A stretch of 64,000 nt of DNA. Source: F1-60-MAGs104 sp964355975 (GTDB lineage: Bacteria > Planctomycetota > Phycisphaerae > Phycisphaerales > SM1A02). Positions 42,300 to 49,808 of this stretch are shown piece after piece. Numbering within the stretch: position 1 is the stretch's first letter; the number at the start of each line of letters is the position of its first letter. The stretch spans positions 1-64,000 of the forward strand of contig CAYHFW010000010.1 in assembly GCA_964355975.1 (NCBI GenBank). The letters run 5' to 3'. A model generated the notes under the pieces. The model ran no database searches and was not told the DNA's origin. It was given only the letters and a program-made list of their open reading frames with translations. A program made the position numbers and the translations under genes.

Positions 42300-43631
42300 T
42301 CACTTTACGAAGATCAAGTCCACGAGCACGAAGACGGGAATGAGCACCGCGAGTGCCCATCCCATATAGCCGAAGAAACTCGGCATTTTCACGCCGCTCT
42401 CTTCAGCGATTGCCTTCACCATGAAGTTGGGCCCATTGCCGATGTAGGTGTTGGCTCCCATGAAAACGGCGCCAAGCGAGATCGCGGCGAGCACATTGCT
42501 GCTGAGCGCGACACCTTCGGTGAGCATGACCGCTGTTGCCCCTGGGTCGAGCGGCAGTGAGGTTGCTGTTGTCAGAAAGACGAGGTAGGTCGGAGCGTTG
42601 TCGAGCACGCTTGAGAGCGCGCCGGTGATCCAGAAGAATTGAGTGGGAGTTGCGACGCCGAAGTCGCCGCCGCGTTGGCTGAGCACAGCGAGTGGAACTT
42701 GCATCGAAAGAAAGATTCCGATGAAGAGCGCGGCGACTTCAAGAATCGGTCCCCACGAAAATGCGTTGCGCTTGCGAGTCGCAGCAGATGTCGTGGCGAG
42801 ACTCAGGAGCGCAAAGAGCACCATCGCGCCTTCGCGTGCGAAGTGTGGCACGAGCGTGTCACTGCCCAACAGTCGCGCACCTGGAACGAGCAAGATCACA
42901 CTGGCCAAGATTCCGGCGAGCCAAAGCAGGTTGATTTGTCCCGACACCTCGAGTGCCGAGCGTTGTGTTGTCTCGGTGGCGATGGCGGGAACGCCCTCAC
43001 TGCGCAACATCCAACTGTCGAGTGCGTAGTAAATCGCGAGCAACACGCCCACCGTGAACGCCCAGGGTTGCCAGAGTTGAAGGGTCCAGAAGAACGGAAC
43101 TCCGCGCAGATACCCCAGAAAAAGCGGTGGATCGCCAATGGGCAAGAGTGCGCCGCCGACGTTGGCAACGAGGAAGATGAAAAAGACGACCGTGTGCGCG
43201 GCGCTCTTGCGGGTGCGATTTGTGTCAAGCAAGAGTCGAATGAGAAGCACGCTCGCGCCAGTCGTACCAAGCAGACTCGCGAGGATTGCACCTGTTGCGA
43301 GAATGCAGGTGTTCGTGCGTGGAGTTGCTGCGAGGTTGCCTCGCAGTGCGATGCCACCCGCGACGATGTAGAGCGATCCAAGCAGCGCCATGAAAGGGAT
43401 GTACTCATCCAAGATCGCGTGCCTCACAACAGCTCCTGCGTGCGCGCCACTCTCAGTCTGCCAGACAAAGAGCAGCGCTAGAAGTCCGCAGGCGATCGCA
43501 ACGATCGCTTTGTTTCGATTGTGATGCCACCACGAACTTGTCGCTGATATGAGCGGAAGCACTGCGATGCAGAGCAAGAGCGCAACGAATGGCAGTGCTC
43601 CAAGAGGCCAGTGAGGCTGGACTTCTTCCAT
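42300..43631 (-). CDS. sodium:proton antiporter / ion-transporter superfamily permease
   Basis: A 443-aa membrane protein with about 11-12 transmembrane segments, of the ion transporter superfamily that includes NhaD, ArsB and citrate/H+ carriers. Re-entrant-type motifs are visible: GTTGASVLLIRLLL, LPIGDPPLFLGYLRG and LSSVLDNAPTYL, with a second ANTYIGNGPNFMVKAIAEE. The DNAPT motif is typical of NhaD-like sodium/proton antiporters. Substrate is not proven. ATG 43631 overlaps the 5' region of the divergent NHL gene. Confidence 0.82.
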   Translation of the reverse strand: MEEVQPHWPLGALPFVALLLCIAVLPLISATSSWWHHNRNKAIVAIACGLLALLFVWQTESGAHAGAVVRHAILDEYIPFMALLGSLYIVAGGIALRGNLAATPRTNTCILATGAILASLLGTTGASVLLIRLLLDTNRTRKSAAHTVVFFIFLVANVGGALLPIGDPPLFLGYLRGVPFFWTLQLWQPWAFTVGVLLAIYYALDSWMLRSEGVPAIATETTQRSALEVSGQINLLWLAGILASVILLVPGARLLGSDTLVPHFAREGAMVLFALLSLATTSAATRKRNAFSWGPILEVAALFIGIFLSMQVPLAVLSQRGGDFGVATPTQFFWITGALSSVLDNAPTYLVFLTTATSLPLDPGATAVMLTEGVALSSNVLAAISLGAVFMGANTYIGNGPNFMVKAIAEESGVKMPSFFGYMGWALAVLIPVFVLVDLIFVK

Positions 43632-43665
43632 GCTACGAGGCTATCCCACTAGACTCACTGGCGTG

Positions 43666-45687
43666 ATGGTCGCTGTTCAATTCTGCGCGATAAGCGCGTT
43701 CGTCTCGGCTGCACTCGCGCAGCAGGTGCCTGTTGCAGTTCCGTCGTCGAGTGAACTTGCTGGCACTTATCTCTGGTCGTGCAGTGAGCTAAAGGTTCCG
43801 ATGGGGTGCGCGATCACGCACGATGGACTTGTCGCGGTGGCGGATGCCGCAGGCGAGGTCGTTGGGCTCTCCGCCGCCGATGGAAGTGTGCGCTGGCGGG
43901 CATCGACCGCGGGCAGCGAAAGACTCTTGAATCCTGCTGGAATTGCGGTGCTCTCAGATGGATCGCTGCTTGTGACGGATGTGCGGCGAGGGCGTGTTGA
44001 TCGCTTTGGCGCAGATGGCAGTTGGAAAGCACGATTCGCTCCGGCGGTCGCACTCGCGGCACCAACTTCGATCGCCGTTGGCACACTCAGCGATGCGAAG
44101 ACTGAGTGCGTCGCAGTGGTCGACGAAGCCGTTCATGAGATCGTGTTGCTCTCAACCGATGGCAACGAAATCTGCCGAGTCATGCGCGACCGATTGTTGA
44201 TGAAGGATGGCTCGCACGCATTGCCATCGCATGTTGCATTCGTCGGTAGCGGATTGCTCGCGGTGAGTTCGACTCAATCGCACCAGATCTTCGTGGTTGA
44301 AGTCGCCCAACAATCAGGAGTCGCGCCAACTGCTCGAATCGATGCGCCGCGCACTTCGACGTGGGGAGGGCGCGGTCCATTTCCGGGGCTTTTCAATCAA
44401 CCGATGGGAATCGCATTTGACGGCGGGTGGCTCTGGATCGCCGACGAATTCAACCACCGCGTGGCGCGACAGTCGTGCACTGACAAATCGCGGGGCGAGG
44501 GCAAACTTGCCTATGGACAGCATGCGGTCTTTCCTCGCGCAGGTGAGGGAGCAGTGCACTATCCCGTTGCGATCGCAGTCGCGCACGATGTCGCGATGGG
44601 ATCGACGCGCGGACCGCTCGCAGTTGTCTGCGAACCATTCGAACGACGCGTGCAGGCATTTGTGCCCAGCGCGCTCGAAGAACCCGCCGATGTGCGGCTG
44701 ATTTTGCCGAAACTCGAGGGAGTGCAGAGCCATTTCGGCGGTGCGGCAACAATCGCGGGCAGTCGCGGCGGCGAGCGGTTGTTCTTGCACGACCCAGAGT
44801 CTGCAACGATCGTTGTCTTTGATCTCTCGCGCGCAGAGCCAGCGCACGTCTCGACGCTTTCAGGCGCGGGAACGAAACCGCACGAGTCTGGACGGATCGA
44901 CGCGATGGTTGCGCTGCGCTCGGGACAGCGATTGCTCGTCGCTGATGGCGCCAATCGCCGATTGGCGCTCTGGGAACTCACTCCGCCACCGAAGGACGTG
45001 ATCTTCGAGCCTTTCATGGGACGACTCGTCAAGACGCGCGCGTATGCACGGCTCGATCTTGCATCCGATGCGACGATCGTTTCTCTCGCGCAAGATGCCC
45101 AAGAGCGCATCTTCGCTCTCTGCCCAGATGGGCCGCGAATCGTGACGCTCGATCGGTCACTGCGCAGGGCGACAACGCATCCAATCACAGCGCCTGACAC
45201 CACCGCGCGCGCGGTCGCAATCGCATGCGCCGATGATGGAAGTGTTGGAGTGCTCTTCGATTCGCCAGCGGTGATCTGTCAATATCGATTCGAAGCAGAT
45301 CAATGGGTCGCAGCGGGAACTGTGAAGCTTGATTCGGTCGTCCATGGGAGAAATCTGGCAGCGGGAGCCCCAGGTGAGTGGTGGGTCGTCGACGATGCGA
45401 GCGACACAGTAGTCGTCACGCACGGCGATGCAACTCCGACGCGCGTCGGATCGCGCGGTGTGGCCGATGGCGCATTCTGGCTGCCTGCTGCGTGCGCACG
45501 CGATGCAAACGGTGCGATGTACGTCGTCGATAGCGGCAACCATCGCAGTCAGCGCTTCAGTGCAGATGGCGTCTGGCAAATGACCTTCAGTCTTGGGCGA
45601 ACCTACACCCGCGCGCGCACTGCCGATGAGGTGCTGAAGGTCCGCAAGAAACCGACTGCAGCGACTCCACGAGGACCCAACCGATGA
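43666..45687 (+). CDS. exported NHL-repeat protein
   Basis: A 673-aa protein with a signal peptide (about 1-21, ending SAALAQQ). It is followed by multiple NHL/beta-propeller blades, for example NPAGIAVLSDGSLLVTDVRRG (about 86-106), NQPMGIAFDGGWLWIADEFN and the final DANGAMYVVDSGNHRSQRFS. Two propellers of about six blades are likely. It is probably periplasmic or extracellular and may bind proteins or glycans. ATG 43666 gives the signal peptide at the N-terminus. The stop overlaps the next gene by ATGA. Confidence 0.8.
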   Translation: MVAVQFCAISAFVSAALAQQVPVAVPSSSELAGTYLWSCSELKVPMGCAITHDGLVAVADAAGEVVGLSAADGSVRWRASTAGSERLLNPAGIAVLSDGSLLVTDVRRGRVDRFGADGSWKARFAPAVALAAPTSIAVGTLSDAKTECVAVVDEAVHEIVLLSTDGNEICRVMRDRLLMKDGSHALPSHVAFVGSGLLAVSSTQSHQIFVVEVAQQSGVAPTARIDAPRTSTWGGRGPFPGLFNQPMGIAFDGGWLWIADEFNHRVARQSCTDKSRGEGKLAYGQHAVFPRAGEGAVHYPVAIAVAHDVAMGSTRGPLAVVCEPFERRVQAFVPSALEEPADVRLILPKLEGVQSHFGGAATIAGSRGGERLFLHDPESATIVVFDLSRAEPAHVSTLSGAGTKPHESGRIDAMVALRSGQRLLVADGANRRLALWELTPPPKDVIFEPFMGRLVKTRAYARLDLASDATIVSLAQDAQERIFALCPDGPRIVTLDRSLRRATTHPITAPDTTARAVAIACADDGSVGVLFDSPAVICQYRFEADQWVAAGTVKLDSVVHGRNLAAGAPGEWWVVDDASDTVVVTHGDATPTRVGSRGVADGAFWLPAACARDANGAMYVVDSGNHRSQRFSADGVWQMTFSLGRTYTRARTADEVLKVRKKPTAATPRGPNR

Positions 45688-46088
45688 ACCTGCTCTCGTG
45701 TCTGATGATGTGTATCTGCGTTCAGAGTGAGTGGAAGCAAGTCACGAGCAATGATGGATCGTGGCTCGTGCAGTGGCGAATCGTCGATGAGGGCAAGCCC
45801 GCAGAACTCCCACGTGTTCGCAAGCGATTCTCTCTCGAAGTGCAGATCGCGCCAACGGGAGAGCAAAAGGATGCTCCGCGCGCAGTGTTTGTCGATGCGC
45901 AAATGCCCGAGCACATGCACGGCATGAATGTCGCTCCGCTCGTTGTGCTCGGTGGCGCACCTGCGGGCGGTGCGAACGTCACGGCAGAGGGAATGCTCTT
46001 TCACATGTCTGGTCGGTGGGAAGTCGATCTCGACATCGACGATGGAACAACATGCGAGCGTGCTCAGTGGAACATCACACTTCCATAA
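45684..46088 (+). CDS. YtkA-like/FixH-like protein
   Basis: A 134-aa protein with a short hydrophobic start (LLSCLMMCICV), probably a weak signal or anchor, then an immunoglobulin-like beta domain. The segment DAQMPEHMHGMNVAP followed by MLFHMSGRWEVDLDI is the core of the YtkA-like family. These Met/His-rich proteins are linked to copper or cytochrome maturation and calcium-related functions. ATG 45684 overlaps the NHL stop. The 3' end overlaps the peroxidase start by 37 bases. Confidence 0.75.
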   Translation: MNLLSCLMMCICVQSEWKQVTSNDGSWLVQWRIVDEGKPAELPRVRKRFSLEVQIAPTGEQKDAPRAVFVDAQMPEHMHGMNVAPLVVLGGAPAGGANVTAEGMLFHMSGRWEVDLDIDDGTTCERAQWNITLP

Positions 46089-47293
46089 TCGCGTCAGCGC
46101 TGCTGCTGCTCGCTGCGTGCGAGTCGCCCGTGCAGTTGTCGAGTTCGCAGGTCGAGCTTGTGAGAGAGATGGGATTTCCTGGCCCGCTTCCAGCGGACCC
46201 GACGAATCGCTTCGCCGATGACCCGCAGGCTGCGGTGCTCGGGCAGGCGCTCTTTTTTGACCCAAATCTTTCGCGCAATGGCGAGATTTCGTGCGCAACT
46301 TGCCACGTGCCCGACCGCGGGTTCACCGATGGACTCGCCCTGAACCGCGGGCTCTCGCAAGGTGTGCGCAACACGCTTTCCATCCTCGACTGTGCGCATC
46401 AACAGTGGTTCAATTGGGATGGGCAGTTCGACTCGCTCTGGAGTCAGGCACATGGCCCGATGCTGCATCCGCGCGAGATGGGAAGTTCATTCGCGCACAT
46501 CACCGAGCACGTGCGAAGCGAGCCATCGCTGCGCACTCAGTACGAGCGTGTGTTTGGAGTGATGCCGTCGCAGCCGCTCTCGACTGTTCAGAGCGAATCG
46601 ATTGTCGCCAACTTGGGCAAGGCGATCGCTGCGTACGAGCGCAAGATTGTGACGGGACCGAGCGCATTCGACCGGTGGGTTGCGCGCTGGCAGGCGGCGG
46701 GCGCTCCTGCCGCGCTTGATCGGGTTGATGCGCAAGATTTTTCTATGCAAGCGCAGCGCGGTCTTGCGACTTTCACGAGCAAGGCAGAGTGCTGGAAGTG
46801 CCATGTCGGTCCGCTTCTGAGCGACGGCGAGTTTCATGCCCTCGGTGCCGCACCGCGCAATGATCTCATCGCCGATGCAGCGCGCTTTGCGGCGATCGTG
46901 AAGATGCAAACGAACCCGTACCGAGCGAGTGGCGCGCACTCCGATGCGCCCGCGTGCGAACAGGCAAAGGTCGTCGATTCACTCGTGGCGCGACCCGATC
47001 AGTGGGGGGCATTTCGCACTCCGACTCTTCGAAATGTCGGAAAAACAGGGCCCTATTTTCATCAGGGGCAGTTCGAAACGCTTGAAGAAGTTCTGCACTT
47101 TTACAGCACGCTTGAAGGCGCCGTGACCATGGATCACCACCGTGAATCGGTGTTGCGTCGCATAAATCTGTCGCAGCGTGAAATCGAGGGGGTTCTCGCA
47201 TTTCTTCGATCGCTCGACGGCACGCCACCTCCAGCGCAGTGGACAGTCAACCCGTGGATTGGCGCAAAAGTCACTGCAGTTTCGCCCAAGTGA
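46052..47293 (+). CDS. di-haem cytochrome c peroxidase/MauG-family lipoprotein
   Basis: A 413-aa exported protein with a lipobox LLAAC (about 18-22). Two haem c motifs are present: CATCH (81-85) and CWKCH (247-251). Conserved surrounding segments include LFFDPNLS, DRGFTDGLALNRG, FNWDGQFDSL and FRTPTLRNVGKTGPYFHQG. It may reduce peroxide or, like MauG, modify a protein partner; the spacing fits the bacterial CCP family. ATG 46052 lies inside the end of the YtkA-like gene. It is the third gene of the NHL/YtkA/peroxidase run. Confidence 0.88.
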   Translation: MRACSVEHHTSIIASALLLLAACESPVQLSSSQVELVREMGFPGPLPADPTNRFADDPQAAVLGQALFFDPNLSRNGEISCATCHVPDRGFTDGLALNRGLSQGVRNTLSILDCAHQQWFNWDGQFDSLWSQAHGPMLHPREMGSSFAHITEHVRSEPSLRTQYERVFGVMPSQPLSTVQSESIVANLGKAIAAYERKIVTGPSAFDRWVARWQAAGAPAALDRVDAQDFSMQAQRGLATFTSKAECWKCHVGPLLSDGEFHALGAAPRNDLIADAARFAAIVKMQTNPYRASGAHSDAPACEQAKVVDSLVARPDQWGAFRTPTLRNVGKTGPYFHQGQFETLEEVLHFYSTLEGAVTMDHHRESVLRRINLSQREIEGVLAFLRSLDGTPPPAQWTVNPWIGAKVTAVSPK

Positions 47294-47330
47294 GAATGGA
47301 AATGCTCGCCCCGCGGTGTAGAGTGTCTGA

Positions 47331-49580
47331 GTGAAGACCTTTCAACTTATTGGTGCGCTCTGCCTCTCATGTTGTTTCACAGCCCTCGTTGTTGCTCACG
47401 AGGATGACCCCAAGGCGCAGAACCAAGAACCTCCCTACTACGGTCCGATCTGGCGCGCGAGCGAGGGTGGCATTGCGGGTGGAACATTTCAATCATCAGG
47501 CGTGAATCTGCAAGCATGGTTTCCGTTCACCGCAATCAGCGCTGCATCAACGAGCGCGAGTGATGCGTGGGGATACGTCAGCCCGAGTGGACGCGAGTAT
47601 GCGATCCTCGGAATGAGCAACGGCACTGCCTTCGTTGAGATCACAGTGCCATCGGCGTCGCAACTCGTCAAGTTCATGCCACGGCCCGCGAGCGCCGCTG
47701 ACAGTTTGTGGCGCAACATGAAGACCTATCAGAACTACTGCTACGCAGTGAGTGAGGGTGGCGGCGGCATTCAAATCTTCAACCTTGCCCAGATCGACTC
47801 TGGAATCATCACCGACCTTGGAACCGTGACGACGGGTGGAACTGCTGCCTCGCACACGATGATCATCAACGAGGCGACGGGCTTCCTCTACCGAATGGGC
47901 GGCGGATCGAGTGGCGTGCGTGCATACAGCCTCGCGAATCCTGCACTGCCTGTGTACGTCGGCGCGTGGAGCGCGAAGTACACGCACGACGGCGCGGTGT
48001 TCAATTGGCCAACGGGTCCATACGCGGGTCGCGAGATTTTCTTTGCATGCGGCGGGCTCAGCGGGGGCAACACAGACACGGGTCTCGACATTCTCGACAT
48101 CACCGACAAGGCCAACATTGTCGTCATCGGACGCGCGACCTATCCCAATGCGGCATACTGCCATCAGGGATGGATTTCGCCTGATTACAAGTACTTCTAT
48201 ATCAACGATGAGATCGACGAGCAAAACTTTGGAGTGATCTGCCAGACTCGCATCATTGACATTCAGAATCTTGCAGCGCCATTTCTTGCGGGCACCTACG
48301 CGAATGGTCAAGTCTCAGTCGATCACAATCTCTACATCAAGGGCAACGACCTCTTCGCAAGCAACTACAAGAGTGGACTGCGCATCTACGACATCACCAA
48401 TCGCACCGCGCCATCTGAACGCGCATGGTTTGATACATACCCAGAGGAAAATGCGACCGGCTATGCGGGACTGTGGAGCAACTACCCATACTTTCCAAGT
48501 GGCACTGTGATTGGCAGCGACATTCAGCGCGGTCTCTTCGTGTGGACTGTCGGCGCGGCGCCACTCACAATCGCCTATCCACAGGGCATTCCGACGAACA
48601 TCGCGCCAACGGGCGGTTCGTTCAATCTCACATCAACGCTCGCGAGCGGCCAAGCGATCGCAACGGGTGGTGCGAAGTTGATTTTCAATACTGGTGCTGC
48701 AACGAATCAAACCGCGCCGCTGCAACCAACTGGTGTGGGCGCATGGAAGGCGGTCTTTCCAACTCTCACATGTCCTTCCAATGTTGGCTTCGCTGTCGAG
48801 TTCACGCTCGCGAGCGGAACGGTTGTGCGCGATCCTGTCTCTGGGCTTCGCACTGCGACAGTCTCGAACGGCGAGATCACCGATTTCAGCGACACGATGG
48901 AAACTGCAACGACCGGATGGACCGTCGGCGCAACGGGTGACAATGCAACGTCTGGACTGTGGGAGCGGGGAAATCCAGTCGGCACGACCGCGCAGCCCGA
49001 AGATGATCACACAGCGACCGGCGTTTCTGCGTGGATCACTGGTCTTGGTGTGGTCGGCGGGGCCGCTGGTGCCGCTGATGTCGATGGTGGAACAACCACT
49101 CTGACCTCGCCAACAATCAACGCCCTTGCATTGGATGATCCGTACTTCTCGTTCTATGTTTGGTACTCAAACAGTTTGGGTGGGGCGCCAAATCTCGATT
49201 CAATGCCAATCTTGCTCTCGAACAACGCGGGAACCACATGGACACAAGTCTCTCTCGTGACCGCGAGTCCTGCAGTTTGGGCTGAGAAGAGGATTCGCAT
49301 CGCCGACTTCATGACGCCAACTGCACAGATGCGCCTGCGTTTTCAAGCGCGCGATCTGGACACTGGAAGCCTCGTTGAGGCAGGGGTCGATGACCTGCGC
49401 CTCTTTGAAGTCGATTGCACTGTGGCTCGTCCAGCCGATCTCAACGGTGACGGCATTGTGAACGGATCGGATCTCGCAGTGATGCTCTCGCAATGGGGCA
49501 CCGCGGGTTCAGCCGACATCACGGGCGATGGCACTGTTGGTGGCGCTGATCTGGCAGCACTGCTTTCTGATTGGGGTTGA
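47331..49580 (+). CDS. choice-of-anchor B family protein with GC-type dockerin
   Basis: A 749-aa exported protein. A signal peptide (about 1-22) is followed by a large beta-propeller-like choice-of-anchor B domain (about 35-420; SHTMIINEATGFLYRMGG, VDHNLYIKGNDLFASNYKSG). Then come an Ig-like part, a laminin-G-like jelly-roll part (about 530-690) and a C-terminal GC-type dockerin (about 693-749). The dockerin has two calcium-binding-type loops, DLNGDGIVNGSDLAVMLSQW and DITGDGTVGGADL. GTG 47331 is the start. It probably docks or anchors at the cell surface. Confidence 0.85.
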   Translation: MKTFQLIGALCLSCCFTALVVAHEDDPKAQNQEPPYYGPIWRASEGGIAGGTFQSSGVNLQAWFPFTAISAASTSASDAWGYVSPSGREYAILGMSNGTAFVEITVPSASQLVKFMPRPASAADSLWRNMKTYQNYCYAVSEGGGGIQIFNLAQIDSGIITDLGTVTTGGTAASHTMIINEATGFLYRMGGGSSGVRAYSLANPALPVYVGAWSAKYTHDGAVFNWPTGPYAGREIFFACGGLSGGNTDTGLDILDITDKANIVVIGRATYPNAAYCHQGWISPDYKYFYINDEIDEQNFGVICQTRIIDIQNLAAPFLAGTYANGQVSVDHNLYIKGNDLFASNYKSGLRIYDITNRTAPSERAWFDTYPEENATGYAGLWSNYPYFPSGTVIGSDIQRGLFVWTVGAAPLTIAYPQGIPTNIAPTGGSFNLTSTLASGQAIATGGAKLIFNTGAATNQTAPLQPTGVGAWKAVFPTLTCPSNVGFAVEFTLASGTVVRDPVSGLRTATVSNGEITDFSDTMETATTGWTVGATGDNATSGLWERGNPVGTTAQPEDDHTATGVSAWITGLGVVGGAAGAADVDGGTTTLTSPTINALALDDPYFSFYVWYSNSLGGAPNLDSMPILLSNNAGTTWTQVSLVTASPAVWAEKRIRIADFMTPTAQMRLRFQARDLDTGSLVEAGVDDLRLFEVDCTVARPADLNGDGIVNGSDLAVMLSQWGTAGSADITGDGTVGGADLAALLSDWG

Positions 49581-49583
49581 ACG

Positions 49584-49790
49584 ATGGCGAGATCTGGACA
49601 GGGATCTGCTGGCAATGTGATCGCAGCGCTCTGTAGTTTTTTTATCCCAGGGCTTGGGCAGTTGTTGCAGGGTCGGCTCTTGCGCGCGGTCGTGATGTTC
49701 GTGCTCGCGAGCGTGCTCTGGTTCTTTCTACTCGGATGGATCATTCACCTCTGGTCGATTCTCGACGCAGCGATGTTCAAGTCGCGGTAA
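49584..49790 (+). CDS. small TM2-like membrane protein
   Basis: A 68-aa protein with two hydrophobic segments. IPGLGQLLQGRLLRAVVMF is the Pro-Gly-Leu-Gly-Gln...Gly motif of TM2-like domains, followed by WFFLLGWIIHLWSILDAAMF. ATG 49584 comes only three bases after the dockerin protein, so both are probably co-transcribed. Such small proteins are often membrane accessory subunits; the function is unknown. Confidence 0.7.
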   Translation: MARSGQGSAGNVIAALCSFFIPGLGQLLQGRLLRAVVMFVLASVLWFFLLGWIIHLWSILDAAMFKSR

Positions 49791-49808
49791 TCGACGCCGC
49801 GCAGCGGG

